From positions 62,001 to 126,000 of the forward strand of contig NZ_SJKA01000010.1 in NCBI RefSeq assembly GCF_004331435.1: a stretch of 64,000 bases of DNA, written 5' to 3'. The notes beneath the pieces are model-generated. The model saw only the letters and a program-made list of their open reading frames with translations. It was not told the origin of the DNA and did no database searches. Below are positions 22,815 to 33,309 of this stretch, in pieces. Origin of the DNA: Kribbella sindirgiensis (GTDB lineage: Bacteria; Actinomycetota; Actinomycetes; Propionibacteriales; Kribbellaceae). Each line of letters starts with the position of its first letter. Positions within the stretch are counted from its first letter, which is position 1. The position numbers and the translations under genes are program-made.

Positions 22815-23390
22815 TCACTTGCGGTACCAGGGCCACCACCAGTGGCGTTTGCGGGGGTGGCGGACTATGACGCTGGCGTGGTGGGCCTTGCCGGTGACGT
22901 GGAGGCGGACTCCGCCGGGGCGGGGGGCTACGGCTTTGTTCTTGGCGCTGCTGTGGTTGGCCTCGACCTGGTCGATGTCGACACTCCAGCCTTCGGGGAT
23001 GACCATCACCACCGAGCTGTGGATGGCCTGGGCGTCGACGTAGATGTCGGTCCACTGCACCAGCGCGTCGGTGAAGTCGAGCTTCACGGAGGAGTGCTCC
23101 GCGATCGCGGTCAGCCGTTCGGGGACGGTCCAGGCGCCCTCGCGCTTCTGTGCGCTGTGCCGGGCCCGCAGCGTCAGCTCCTGGGCGCTGCCATGGGCGA
23201 CCGGCACCAGGTCCGCGGTCGCGTTGCGGAGCTCGAGCTGGGTCTTGGCCGAGTAGATCTGGGTCAGCCGCTCGTCGAGTTCCTCGAAGTCCAGCCGCCC
23301 GTCGGTGTGCGCCTCCTGGACCACGGCGGCGGCACGCTCACGGTCGTTGTCGGATGCCCGGTGGTTGGGCGGCGGCTGCTCCAGACTCAT
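22815..23390 (-). CDS. DUF1707 and LiaF-like domain protein
   Basis: A 191-residue protein. Residues about 10-62 form a DUF1707 domain (RASDNDRERAAAVVQEAHTDGRLDFEELDERL); residues about 90-180 are a beta-rich domain like the C-terminal part of LiaF/YvqF cell-wall-stress proteins, with the recurring 'HSSVKLDF / HSSVVMVIPEGW / HHASVIVRHP' strand pattern. The end is strikingly Trp/Lys/Arg-rich (RKRHWWWPWYRK). A role in sensing the envelope is an inference. It is transcribed in the same direction as the neighbouring genes but with gaps of 35 and 22 bases and no overlap. Confidence 0.75.
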   Translation of the reverse strand: MSLEQPPPNHRASDNDRERAAAVVQEAHTDGRLDFEELDERLTQIYSAKTQLELRNATADLVPVAHGSAQELTLRARHSAQKREGAWTVPERLTAIAEHSSVKLDFTDALVQWTDIYVDAQAIHSSVVMVIPEGWSVDIDQVEANHSSAKNKAVAPRPGGVRLHVTGKAHHASVIVRHPRKRHWWWPWYRK

Positions 23391-23412
23391 GCCCCGTAAG
23401 GTAACCGCCGCA

Positions 23413-24108
23413 TCAGGCGACGAGTGACAGGAACCGCTCCACCACTGTCGACCACGTCTTCTCCAGTTCGACGGCGTACCGGTCCGCGTCCGCCACCACG
23501 GTGTCCGGGTCGAACCCGAGAGCTTGCAGTCGGTCCGGCGACCACCGCCGTACCCGCTCCGCTTCCACCTCCGGATGGAACTGCACGCCCCAGCTCTGCT
23601 GCCCCAGTCGCAGCATCTGGTTCGTGCAGCGCTCGCTCGACATCAACAGCACAGCATCGGATGGCAGCCGGGTGATCTGGTCCTGGTGACTCTCCACGGC
23701 CCGCAGCGTCGACGGCAGACCAGCCAGCAGTACGTCGTCCGCACCGGCCGGGAGCACCGTCAGCGAGGTCACACCCTTCTCAGGCTGCCCGTACTTTCCC
23801 TGCACCTCCCCGCCGAACGTATGCGCCAGCAACTGCGCCCCGAGACAGATGCCGAGCACAGGTACCTGTCCGTGCGCCTGACGCAGTAGTGCACGCTCTG
23901 CCGGCAGCCACGGCGACCGTTCGTCCTCGTCCGGCAGCATGCCGCCGCCGAGCAGGATGAGCCCCGCATGACCGTCCACGCTCCCGGGTACGGGTTCACC
24001 GTCCCAGGCCCGGACGACGACTGGAGAGATACTCCGGGCGTCCAGCCATTCCAGCAACCGGCCAGGACCGCTGTCACGGTCGTTCTTGATGATCAGCACA
24101 GAAGTCAC
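23413..24108 (-). CDS. Type 1 glutamine amidotransferase
   Basis: A 231-residue class I glutamine amidotransferase of the GMP-synthase-like group. The catalytic triad is visible: C88 in GICLGAQ, H178 and E180 in QFHPE. No synthase partner is adjacent, so the ammonia acceptor is unknown. GTG 24106-24108 gives the expected N-terminal strand (TSVLIIKNDRDSGPG); the longer in-frame opening to 24498 is antisense to the FHA gene and is not real. It is divergent from the FHA gene. Confidence 0.85.
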   Translation of the reverse strand: MTSVLIIKNDRDSGPGRLLEWLDARSISPVVVRAWDGEPVPGSVDGHAGLILLGGGMLPDEDERSPWLPAERALLRQAHGQVPVLGICLGAQLLAHTFGGEVQGKYGQPEKGVTSLTVLPAGADDVLLAGLPSTLRAVESHQDQITRLPSDAVLLMSSERCTNQMLRLGQQSWGVQFHPEVEAERVRRWSPDRLQALGFDPDTVVADADRYAVELEKTWSTVVERFLSLVA

Positions 24109-24187
24109 CCGGCCACGGTACGGCGGCACACCGAGCTGCGGCGTACCGGAGGAGGGATTCCGGGATACTGATGCACTGGGGGTGTCG

Positions 24188-25021
24188 ATGGAACCTGTCA
24201 GCGGATTCGTGCGGGCTGTTGTCGGAGATGTGGCCTTCATCTTCAGCAAGGGCATGGTCAGCGCGTACCTGCTCGCCCGCCGCAACGGGTGGCCGCGGCC
24301 GCAGCTCGACCTACTGGTGCGGTCACACGGGCAGTACGTCCCGCTGGCCATTCCGACCGGCACCGTGCCGGCCGTGGGGCGACTGGTCGGCCTGGACGAG
24401 TTCCGGCCGGCTCCGCTGATCACAGTCGAGTTCACGCCGGGTGACACCGGCGCCGAGGCCCATCTCACGGCCAACAGTCCCGTCCTGATCACGATCACCG
24501 ACGTGACCCACCGCGAGTACGACGCCGTAGTACTGACGACCTCGCTCGGCGCGGCGGCGTACGCACAGCTGCCGCCGGGGTACTACCACGTCTCCGCTGT
24601 GGTCATCGACGAGTACGGCGACCTGCTGCAGGGGTACGGCGCTCAGCACAACCTGCACGTGGACAAGGGCGACGACCTGATCGTTTCGCTGTCGATCCGG
24701 ACCGCCGGCGTGACGGAGATCGCAGAAGCCCTGGAGACCGGTCCACAGCCCGCACTGGTCGGGGTGGACGGTGACGTCGTACCGCTGCTCGACCTGGCCC
24801 GGATCGGCCGCGCACCGGACTGTGACCTGATCCTCGACCGCCCGGACGTCAGCCGGCATCACGCGGAGCTGCTGCGCATCGACGCGACCAGCTACGAGCT
24901 GCGGGACCTGGGGTCGACCAACGGGACGCTGGTGAACGGCGTACCGATCGAGACCGCGATGGTGACCCACGGGGACGAGATCCGGCTCGGAGCGCTCCCG
25001 TTCCGGCTCCTGCTCGCCTGA
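24188..25021 (+). CDS. FHA domain protein
   Basis: A 277-residue cytoplasmic protein. Residues about 195-277 are a forkhead-associated phosphothreonine-binding domain with all core motifs: GRAPDCDL, DVSRHHAEL, DLGSTNGTLVNG. The N-terminal 190 residues are beta-rich and not recognised. FHA proteins read Ser/Thr-kinase signals, but no kinase is nearby. ATG 24188, after GGGGGTG, is chosen over GTG 24182. It is followed 42 bases later by dxr. Confidence 0.82.
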   Translation: MEPVSGFVRAVVGDVAFIFSKGMVSAYLLARRNGWPRPQLDLLVRSHGQYVPLAIPTGTVPAVGRLVGLDEFRPAPLITVEFTPGDTGAEAHLTANSPVLITITDVTHREYDAVVLTTSLGAAAYAQLPPGYYHVSAVVIDEYGDLLQGYGAQHNLHVDKGDDLIVSLSIRTAGVTEIAEALETGPQPALVGVDGDVVPLLDLARIGRAPDCDLILDRPDVSRHHAELLRIDATSYELRDLGSTNGTLVNGVPIETAMVTHGDEIRLGALPFRLLLA

Positions 25022-25063
25022 CCCGTGCCCCTGATCCGTGCCCTGACCTGGAACAATGGCGCC

Positions 25064-26275
25064 GTGAACCCGCGTAGCGTCGTCATCCTCGGCTCCACCG
25101 GCTCGATCGGTACCACGGCGCTCGAGCTGATCGGACGGAACCGGGACCGCTTCCGCGTCCTGGCCCTGTCCGCCGGCGGCGACAACGTCGCGCTGCTCGC
25201 GGAGCAGGCGCTCGAGTTCGGCGTCGAGGTCGTGGCGGTGGCCAAGGCGACGGTCGCGCAGGACCTGCAGCTGGCGTTCTACGCCGAGGCGCAGCGGAAG
25301 GGGTACGCGCAGGGCGAGTTCCGGATCCCGAAGATCGTCACCGGGCCGGACGCCGCCGGCGAGCTCGCGGCGCTGCCGTGTGACGTAGTCCTCAACGGCA
25401 TCAACGGGTCGGTCGGTCTGCACGCGACGCTGGCCGCGCTGGACGCCGGGAACACGCTGGCGCTCGCCAACAAGGAGTCGCTGGTGATCGGCGGGCCGAT
25501 CGTCACGCGGCGGGCGAAACCGGGCCAAATCGTCGCGGTCGACTCCGAGCACAGCGCGATCGCCCAGTGCCTGCGCGGCGGTACGCCGGACGAGGTCCGC
25601 AAGCTGCTGCTGACCGCGAGCGGGGGCCCGTTCCTCGGCCGGCCGCGGAGCGAGTTGGAGGCCGTGACCGTCGAGCAGGCCCTGGACCACCCGAACTTCG
25701 CGATGGGGCCGGTGGTCACGATCAACTCGGCCACGCTGGTCAACAAGGGGCTCGAGCTGATCGAGGCGCACCTGCTGTTCGGGATCCCGATGGACCGGAT
25801 CGACGTGGTCGTCCACCGGCAGCAGGCGATCCACTCGATGGTCGAGTTCGTCGACGGCTCCACGATCGCGCAGGTCGGCGTACCGACGATGACGGTGCCG
25901 ATCGCGCTCGCGCTGGGCTGGCCTGACCGGATACCGGACGCATCGCCGCCGTGGAACTGGGCCGAGGCGAGCACCTGGACGTTCCAGCCGGTCGACGACG
26001 CGGCGTTCCCGGCGGTCCAGCTGGCCCGGGAGGCGGGGACCCGCGGCGGGACTGCTCCGGCCGTCTTCAACGCGGCGAACGAGGTCTGCGTGCAGGCCTT
26101 CCGGGACGGCCGGCTGCCGTTCACGGGGATCGTCGACACGGTGGCCCGGGTGGTGACCGATCACGACGTACCCTCGTATGAGGAACTGTCCGTCGACGAC
26201 GTGCTCGCCGCGGACGCGTGGGCCCGACAGCGGGCCCGGGAGATCACCGGAGTACAGGAGACCCAGCAGGCATGA
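25064..26275 (+). CDS. dxr: 1-deoxy-D-xylulose 5-phosphate reductoisomerase
   Basis: A 403-residue enzyme converting DXP to MEP with NADPH, the second step of the MEP isoprenoid pathway. The nucleotide loop ILGSTGSIGT is at the N-terminus; metal ligands lie in AVDSEHSAI; the loop SGGPFLGRPR and the NHPNFAMGP segment follow. GTG 25064 gives the normal N-terminus. AACAAT seven bases before it, and no ribosome site, suggest a leaderless transcript. An upstream GTG at 25025 adds 13 residues. The stop overlaps rip1 (ATGA). Confidence 0.95.
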   Translation: MNPRSVVILGSTGSIGTTALELIGRNRDRFRVLALSAGGDNVALLAEQALEFGVEVVAVAKATVAQDLQLAFYAEAQRKGYAQGEFRIPKIVTGPDAAGELAALPCDVVLNGINGSVGLHATLAALDAGNTLALANKESLVIGGPIVTRRAKPGQIVAVDSEHSAIAQCLRGGTPDEVRKLLLTASGGPFLGRPRSELEAVTVEQALDHPNFAMGPVVTINSATLVNKGLELIEAHLLFGIPMDRIDVVVHRQQAIHSMVEFVDGSTIAQVGVPTMTVPIALALGWPDRIPDASPPWNWAEASTWTFQPVDDAAFPAVQLAREAGTRGGTAPAVFNAANEVCVQAFRDGRLPFTGIVDTVARVVTDHDVPSYEELSVDDVLAADAWARQRAREITGVQETQQA

Positions 26276-27579
26276 GTGTGCTTCTCACGACCCTCGGCAT
26301 CGTGCTCTTCGTTGTCGGGGTGCTGATCTCCGTGGCGCTGCACGAGCTGGGCCACATGCTCCCGGCCAAGGCGTTCGGGATGAAGGTCACGCAGTTCTTC
26401 GTCGGCTTCGGGCGGACCATCTGGTCGACGAAACGCGGCGAGACGGAGTACGGCATCAAGGCGATCCCGGCCGGCGGTTTCGTCCGGATCATCGGGATGA
26501 TGCCGCCCGCCAAGGGCCAGGACCCGACGAAGGTGCGGAAGGCCAACACCGGCCCGATCCAGTCGATGGTCGAGAACGCGCGCACCGCGGAGTACGAGAC
26601 GATCGCGCCCGAGGACAACGGCCGGCTGTTCTACCAGAAGGTGTGGTGGAAGAAGCTGATCGTGATGGCGTCCGGGCCGCTGGTCAACGTGCTGATCGCG
26701 GTCGTGCTGTTCACCGGGCTGTTCACGATCTACGGCGACAGCGTCGCGCAGACCACGATCTCCACCGTCACCGACTGCGTGATCCCGGCCGACCAGGCGT
26801 CCGCGAACCGCAAGTGCCAGGACGGCGACAAGGTCTCGCCGGCCAAGCAGGCCGGGTTCCAGGTCGGTGACAAGATCGTCGCGTTCAACGGCACCACGAT
26901 CACCAGCTGGGACCAGCTGACGCCGCTGATCCGGGCGAACACCGACAAGCCGGCCACGATCGTTGTCGAGCGCAACGGTCAGCAGCTGACGCTGAAGACC
27001 AGCACGATCATCAACCAGGTCCTGGACAAGCCGGGGTCGGACAAGTACGTGTCGGTCGGGTTCCTCGGGGTCTCGCCGGAGAGCAAGGTCGAGCGGCAGA
27101 GCGTCGGGTACGCGCTCGACAAGATGGGCGGCTACACGGTCAGCACCGTCCAGGCCCTCGGCCGGTTCCCGGAGAAGCTGGTCGGCGTCGCGAAATCGAT
27201 CGTCGGCGGCGAGCGGGACCAGGACAGCCCGATGAGCGTGGTCGGCGCCAGCCGGGTCGCGGGCGAGATCGCCGCCAGCGACCTGAACGTCGGCGCGAAG
27301 GCGGCCACCCTGATCCTGCTGCTCGCCTCGCTGAACCTGTTCCTCGCCCTGTTCAACTTCATCCCGCTGCTGCCGCTGGACGGCGGTCACATGATCGGCG
27401 CGATCTGGGAAGGTATCCGGCGCGGCCTCGCCAAGCTGTTCGGCCGGCCGGACCCCGGGTACGTCGACGTGGCCAAACTGCTCCCGATCGCGTACGTCGC
27501 GGCGAGTGTGATCGTGGTGATGGGCGTGCTGCTCGTCATCGCCGACATCGTGAACCCCATCAAGCTGTTCAACGGATAG
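26272..27579 (+). CDS. rip1: Site-2 protease Rip1/RseP (PDZ-containing zinc metalloprotease)
   Basis: A 435-residue intramembrane protease that cleaves anti-sigma factors and other membrane proteins. The zinc site is HELGH at 24-28 in the first membrane helix and LDGGH in the last conserved helix (PLLPLDGGHM). A PDZ domain (about residues 175-260) lies between. It sits between dxr and ispG, the standard actinobacterial arrangement, and overlaps dxr by four bases. A longer frame beginning at 26218 lies inside dxr. Confidence 0.93.
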   Translation: MSVLLTTLGIVLFVVGVLISVALHELGHMLPAKAFGMKVTQFFVGFGRTIWSTKRGETEYGIKAIPAGGFVRIIGMMPPAKGQDPTKVRKANTGPIQSMVENARTAEYETIAPEDNGRLFYQKVWWKKLIVMASGPLVNVLIAVVLFTGLFTIYGDSVAQTTISTVTDCVIPADQASANRKCQDGDKVSPAKQAGFQVGDKIVAFNGTTITSWDQLTPLIRANTDKPATIVVERNGQQLTLKTSTIINQVLDKPGSDKYVSVGFLGVSPESKVERQSVGYALDKMGGYTVSTVQALGRFPEKLVGVAKSIVGGERDQDSPMSVVGASRVAGEIAASDLNVGAKAATLILLLASLNLFLALFNFIPLLPLDGGHMIGAIWEGIRRGLAKLFGRPDPGYVDVAKLLPIAYVAASVIVVMGVLLVIADIVNPIKLFNG

Positions 27580-27595
27580 TCAACGGTTAGGAAAC

Positions 27596-28744
<1,149 letters not shown>

Positions 28745-28759
28745 TCCTGCCGGCGCGAA

Positions 28760-28800
28760 GGGGCAGCCCCACGCTGCGAAGGGTTTCCTCTGACGTGGGG
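28760..28800 (+). terminator. Hairpins after ispG
   Basis: GGGGC-A-GCCCC (28760-28770), and an alternative CCCCACG (28767-28773) with CGTGGGG (28794-28800). The two stems share bases and are mutually exclusive. There is no U-run. Confidence 0.45.
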
Positions 28801-28878
28801 CCGTTGGGGTTGCCGGGGATTCTCCGGGGGTAGGTGCGGGCGTACTGTGCCCGCAGGTCGTGCCCTCTGGGAGGTTCC

Positions 28879-29760
28879 ATGCGCAAGAAGATTCTGGCCG
28901 TGCTGGCGATCGGTGCGGCGGTGTGTGCGTCCACCATGCCGGCGGCGGCCATCAACTCGTACAACGCGACTCCGGCGCCGGAGCGGACCGAGGTCGGGGC
29001 GTTCGTGGCGTTGTGGGACAACACCGGCGACGGCGTACCGGACCGGTTCGACTGGGTGTGCAGCGGCACGATGGTGGACCGCGACACCTATCTGACGGCC
29101 GCGCACTGCACGGACGACTGGCCGGCCGGTACCAAGTTCTACGTGTCGCTCGACCAGGACGTCCAGACGCTCCTCGACAACGCCGCGGCGCAGGGGCTGA
29201 CGCCCGCGCAGACCGCCGCCTGGTTCGTCGCGAACCACCACGCGGTGGAGGGCGACACCCATCAGGACCCGGCGTACCCGGGCACCTCGGCCGACGCGCA
29301 CGACATCGGCGTGATCGACTTCGCGAACCGCGCGACCGATCCCGCGGACGTCTGGAGCTTCACACCGGCCACGCTGCCGACCGCGGGTCAGCTGGACCAG
29401 TTGGGCGGCCGCGCGCTCGACGCCGCGTCCTGGCTGGTCGTCGGCTACGGCACGCAGGAGGCGGTCAACGGTCCGGGCGGCCAGACGCACCCGGGCGGCG
29501 GTGTGCGGATGAAGGCGCCGGTCGACTTCGACGCGCTGAACAAGACCTGGGTCCGGCTCGCGATGACCGCGCCGCAGGGCAACGGCGGCGCCTGCTACGG
29601 CGACTCGGGCGGCCCGAACTTCGTCACGCTGAACGGCAAGCGCATCCTCGCGGCGACCACCATCACCGGCGACACGCCTTGCTACGCGACGAACGTCGTG
29701 TACCGGACCGACACCCCGTCGGCGCGGTCGTTCCTCGCGCCGTACGTCAACCTTCCCTGA
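28879..29760 (+). CDS. Secreted trypsin-like serine protease
   Basis: A 293-residue S1-family protease. The signal peptide, MRKKILAVLAIGAAVCASTMPAAA, is followed by a short propeptide-like stretch. The catalytic triad is H76 (TAAHC), D142 (HDIGVIDF) and S243 (GDSGGP), with Cys pairs C61/C77 and C239/C262-type flanking positions. GGGAGG precedes ATG 28879. It is probably secreted by the Sec route; the substrate is unknown. Confidence 0.88.
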   Translation: MRKKILAVLAIGAAVCASTMPAAAINSYNATPAPERTEVGAFVALWDNTGDGVPDRFDWVCSGTMVDRDTYLTAAHCTDDWPAGTKFYVSLDQDVQTLLDNAAAQGLTPAQTAAWFVANHHAVEGDTHQDPAYPGTSADAHDIGVIDFANRATDPADVWSFTPATLPTAGQLDQLGGRALDAASWLVVGYGTQEAVNGPGGQTHPGGGVRMKAPVDFDALNKTWVRLAMTAPQGNGGACYGDSGGPNFVTLNGKRILAATTITGDTPCYATNVVYRTDTPSARSFLAPYVNLP

Positions 29761-29800
29761 TCGCGGGAGCTGCGGTCACCCGCCGGCTACGCTTCGGCGG

Positions 29801-30349
29801 GTGACCAGTTACCTCATCGTCAGCGCGATCCGCGCGGAAGCTCGCTACGTACCGGAAGGGCTGCCGGTCGTCGTCACCGGCGTGGGCAAGACGGCGGCCG
29901 CGGTCGCTACCGCGCGGGCGTTGGCGGAACGGGATACGACGGAGCTGGTGGTGCTGAACGTCGGTACGACGGGGGCGCTGCGGGACGGGCTCTCCGGGTT
30001 GTACCTGCCGAGCACGGTCCTCAACCACGACGTGAACGCGGACGCGGTCCGGGCGATCGGGCTGGATCCACGTGATGAGCTGCAGGTTGCGGGTGGGGAC
30101 GGGACGGTCCTGGCGTCGGGGGACGTGTTCGTGACGGATTCCGTCGTACGGGCGCGGTTGGCGGAGCGGGCGCACCTGGTGGACATGGAGGCGTACGGCG
30201 TCGTCTACGCGTGCCAGGAGTACGGCGTACCCGTCCGCGTCGTGAAGCACGTATCGGACTCAGCAGACGAGGCAGCCCTCGACTGGCCGGCCCTCGTAGA
30301 CGCCAGCGCAAAGGTGCTGGGCGAGTGGGTCAGCGAGAACGCTCGCTGA
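29801..30349 (+). CDS. Nucleosidase of the PNP/MTAN superfamily
   Basis: A 182-residue protein with the purine-nucleoside phosphorylase/MTA nucleosidase fold: NVGTTGALRDGL, VDMEAYGVVYACQEY (the VEMEA-like nucleoside-binding motif) and VVKHVSDSADE with the catalytic aspartate. It is shorter than MTAN (about 230 residues), as in the actinobacterial 'nucleosidase' group. GTG 29801 with TACGCT at 29788-29793 suggests leaderless transcription. The substrate cannot be assigned. Confidence 0.75.
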   Translation: MTSYLIVSAIRAEARYVPEGLPVVVTGVGKTAAAVATARALAERDTTELVVLNVGTTGALRDGLSGLYLPSTVLNHDVNADAVRAIGLDPRDELQVAGGDGTVLASGDVFVTDSVVRARLAERAHLVDMEAYGVVYACQEYGVPVRVVKHVSDSADEAALDWPALVDASAKVLGEWVSENAR

Positions 30350-30468
30350 GCCATTCGAGCACGGCGACCTCGCGGGAAGATCCCCAGGTGCATATGGCGC
30401 ATTCTGGACGGGGTCTGGGGTGGCGGCCTAGCGTCAGGGGTTCGTGAGGGACTCGGCTGGAGGTTTGT

Positions 30469-31245
30469 ATGTCGGTTTTGTCGGGGCTGGTTGCGGCGCT
30501 CGCCGATGGGGCGGTTGAGGTGGTGGATCTGACGTCGCCGTTGTCTGCTGCGACTCCGGTGATTCAGTTGCCGCCGGAGTTCGGGCAGACGGCGTCGTTC
30601 GCGTTGGAGGAGATCAGCAGGTACGACGATCGCGGGCCGGGCTGGTACTGGAACAACTTCACCAGTGGCGAGCACACCGGTACTCACTTCGACGCACCGA
30701 ACCATTGGGTGACCGGCAAGGATCTGGCCGATGTGGCGTCGGTGCCGGCGCGGCGGCTGATCGCGCCGGCCGTTGTGCTCGACTTCACTGCCGAGGTCGA
30801 GAAGAATCCCGACTTCCTCGTCGAGGTCGACCACCTCAAGGCGTGGGAGGCGGACAACGTCCCGCTGCCGGCCGGTGGCTGGTTGTTCGTCCGTACGGGA
30901 TGGGATGCGCGGTCGCATTCGCAGGAGGCGTTCCTGAACGCCGACGAGAACGGACCGCACACGCCCGGCCTGTCGCCCGAGTGCGCACGATGGGTCGCGG
31001 AGGAGTCGCCCGTACTCGGCCTGGGCGTCGAGACGGTCGGGACCGACGCGGGGAAGGCGCACTCGTTCGATCCGCCGTTCCCGTGCCACTCGTACCTGAT
31101 GGGCAGCGACAAGTACGGCCTGACCCAGTTGCAGAACCTCGCCGAGCTGCCGCCGACCGGCGCCGTGGTGATCGCCGGGCCGCTGCCGATCGTCGGCGGC
31201 TCCGGCTCGCCCGCCCGGGTGCTCGCACTGGTCGAACGCGGATGA
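30469..31245 (+). CDS. Cyclase family / kynurenine formamidase-like metal hydrolase
   Basis: A 258-residue protein of the cyclase (PF04199) family. The metal motif HTGTHFDAP is intact, and GVETVGTDAG and FPCHSYLMG are typical of the C-terminal half. Members include kynurenine formamidase and isatin hydrolase. GGAGG lies six bases before ATG. It overlaps the following TPP-enzyme gene by four bases (ATGA), which suggests that the two act on one pathway intermediate. Confidence 0.82.
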   Translation: MSVLSGLVAALADGAVEVVDLTSPLSAATPVIQLPPEFGQTASFALEEISRYDDRGPGWYWNNFTSGEHTGTHFDAPNHWVTGKDLADVASVPARRLIAPAVVLDFTAEVEKNPDFLVEVDHLKAWEADNVPLPAGGWLFVRTGWDARSHSQEAFLNADENGPHTPGLSPECARWVAEESPVLGLGVETVGTDAGKAHSFDPPFPCHSYLMGSDKYGLTQLQNLAELPPTGAVVIAGPLPIVGGSGSPARVLALVERG

Positions 31246-32852
31246 ACGTCGCGGTCGCCGTCGGCCGGGCGTTGACGGCGGCGGGCGTCCGCCAGGTGTT
31301 CGGCGTGGTCGGCTCCGGCAACTTCCACCTGACGAACGCGATGGTGGCCGCCGGTGCGCGGTTCGTCGCCGCGCGGCACGAGGGCGGCGCGGCCACGATG
31401 GCGGACGCGTACTCACGGATGAGCGGCACGGTCGCCGCGCTGTCGGTCCATCAGGGATGCGGTCTCACCAACGCGATGACCGGGATCGCCGAGGCGGCGA
31501 AGAGCCGTACGCCGATGCTCGTGGTCGCGGCGGAGGTCACCGAGCCGCGGTCGAACTTCTACGTCGACCAGGACGCGCTCGCCCGTTCGGTGGGCGCGGT
31601 GCCGGCGCGGATCACCTCGGCGGAGACGGCGGCCGCGGAGGCCCACGCAGCGGTGGCGACAGCGGTACGCGAACGCCGTACGGTACTGCTGAATGTTCCG
31701 CTTTCCCTGCAGGCGTTGGAGTCCGCGGAGCCGGTGACGCAACCGCTGCCTTCACGCGATCCCCTCGTACCGGAGGCGGCCGAGGTCGCCGCGCTGACCG
31801 ACCTCCTGCGGCGCGCGGAGCGGCCGGTGTTCGTCGCGGGCCGCGGCTCCCGTGGATGTCGGCACGCCCTTGAAGAGCTGGCGGAACAGTGCGGCGCGCT
31901 GCTCGCGACGTCGGCCGTCGCGCACGGCCTGTTCCACGGCAACCGTTGGGATCTCGGCATCTCCGGCGGCTTCGCCTCGCCCCGTACCGCTGAACTGATC
32001 CGGGGCGCCGACCTCGTCGTCGGCTGGGGCTGCGCGCTGAACATGTGGACGATGCGGCACGGGCAGCTGATCGGACCCGACGCGACGGTGGTGCAGGTCG
32101 ACGACGACCCGTCCGCGCTCGGTGCGCATCGTGAGATCCAGCTGGGCGTCACAGGCGACGTCGAGCTCACCGCGAAGCTCGCTCTCGCGTCGTACGGCGA
32201 GCAGCAAGTGGGTTATCGCACCGACGAGCTTGGAAGCGTGCGGTGGAGGGATGTTGCGTTCGACGACGAGAGCACGGGGGAGCGGATCGACCCGCGGACG
32301 TTGAGCATCGCACTCGACGACCTCCTCCCCGCCGAACGGGTGATCGCCGTCGACTCCGGCAACTTCATGGGCTACCCGAGCGTGTGCCTGTCGGTGCCGG
32401 ACGAGAACGGGTTCTGTTTCACTCAGGCGTTCCAGTCGATCGGGCTCGGGCTGGCCACCGCGATCGGTGCCGCGCTGGCGCAGCCGGATCGACTGCCGGT
32501 CGCGGTACTCGGTGACGGCGGTGCACTGATGAGCGCCGCGGAGCTCGACACCGTACGCCGGCTCGGCCTGCCGATGCTGGTGGTCGTGTACAACGACGAG
32601 GCGTACGGCGCCGAGGTACACCACTTCGGTCCGGGCGGGCATCCGCTGGAGACGGTGACGTTCCCGCCGACGGATATCGCGGCGATCGGGCGGGGATACG
32701 GCTTCGAGGCGGCGACCGTGCGCACGGCCCAAGATCTGACCGCGGTCGAGGACTGGCTGAACGGGCCGCGGTCGGCGCCGATGCTCGTGGACGCCAAGGT
32801 CGTCGCGGAGCACCCGTCGTGGTGGCTCGAGGAAGCGTTCCGCGGGCACTGA
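31242..32852 (+). CDS. Thiamine-diphosphate-dependent enzyme (acetolactate synthase-like)
   Basis: A 536-residue three-domain ThDP enzyme: the PYR domain with catalytic E47 (RHEGGAA), a central domain (about 190-330), and the PP domain with GDGGALMSAAELD and the VVYNDEAYG ThDP/Mg site (Asp where most have Asn-Asn). The glutamine-rich region of true acetolactate synthases is different, and no regulatory subunit is near, so it is more likely a decarboxylase, carboligase or hydrolase of a catabolic route paired with the cyclase gene. Confidence 0.82.
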   Translation: MNVAVAVGRALTAAGVRQVFGVVGSGNFHLTNAMVAAGARFVAARHEGGAATMADAYSRMSGTVAALSVHQGCGLTNAMTGIAEAAKSRTPMLVVAAEVTEPRSNFYVDQDALARSVGAVPARITSAETAAAEAHAAVATAVRERRTVLLNVPLSLQALESAEPVTQPLPSRDPLVPEAAEVAALTDLLRRAERPVFVAGRGSRGCRHALEELAEQCGALLATSAVAHGLFHGNRWDLGISGGFASPRTAELIRGADLVVGWGCALNMWTMRHGQLIGPDATVVQVDDDPSALGAHREIQLGVTGDVELTAKLALASYGEQQVGYRTDELGSVRWRDVAFDDESTGERIDPRTLSIALDDLLPAERVIAVDSGNFMGYPSVCLSVPDENGFCFTQAFQSIGLGLATAIGAALAQPDRLPVAVLGDGGALMSAAELDTVRRLGLPMLVVVYNDEAYGAEVHHFGPGGHPLETVTFPPTDIAAIGRGYGFEAATVRTAQDLTAVEDWLNGPRSAPMLVDAKVVAEHPSWWLEEAFRGH

Positions 32853-32872
32853 AGGATCCGGCATATCCTGGC

Positions 32873-32904
32873 TTGACCTTGACCCTGGGGGCAAGGTTTA
32901 GCGT
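32873..32904 (+). promoter_or_regulatory. MerR-type promoter/operator
   Basis: -35 TTGACC (32873-32878) and -10 TAGCGT (32899-32904) separated by 20 bases, with an inverted repeat ACCTTG (32876-32881)/CAAGGT (32892-32897) filling the long spacer. This is the classic layout of promoters remodelled by MerR-family activators. Confidence 0.75.
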
Positions 32905-32922
32905 CGGGGTGAAGGAGGCGGG

Positions 32923-33309
32923 ATGCGAATCAGCGATCTGGCGGCCGAGGCCGGTGTGACGGTCAAGGCGGTGCGGTACTACGAGGCGCAGGGACTGCTC
33001 AAGCCGCGCCGGGAGGCCAACGGGTACCGGTCGTACGAGCCGGACGACGTGGTCGTGGTGCGTGAGGTGAAGGCGTTGCTGAGCCTCGGGCTGACCGCGG
33101 AGCAGACGTACCCGTTCATCGAGTGCCTGCGGGCCGGGAACGCACGCGCGGACGTGTGCCCCGCGTCGCTGACGGCGTACCGGAGCCGGATCGAGGAAGT
33201 GGACCGGCGGATCGCCGAACTGACCGATCTGCGGGCGCGGCTGACCGACCTCCTGACCGATGCCGAATCCTGGAGGACGAACGATGGCCGACCTGCTGAG
33301 TGTGGATGA
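32923..33309 (+). CDS. MerR family transcriptional regulator
   Basis: A 128-residue regulator with the MerR winged helix (RISDLAAEAGVTVKAVRYYEAQGLL, NGYRSY) and a C-terminal coiled coil (about 83-118). Two cysteines (C68, C79) lie where the effector domain starts; they could bind metal or sense redox state. GGAGGCGGG precedes ATG. The 3' end overlaps the thioredoxin gene by 26 bases, and a MerR-type operator lies upstream, so it probably controls both genes. Confidence 0.88.
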   Translation: MRISDLAAEAGVTVKAVRYYEAQGLLKPRREANGYRSYEPDDVVVVREVKALLSLGLTAEQTYPFIECLRAGNARADVCPASLTAYRSRIEEVDRRIAELTDLRARLTDLLTDAESWRTNDGRPAECG

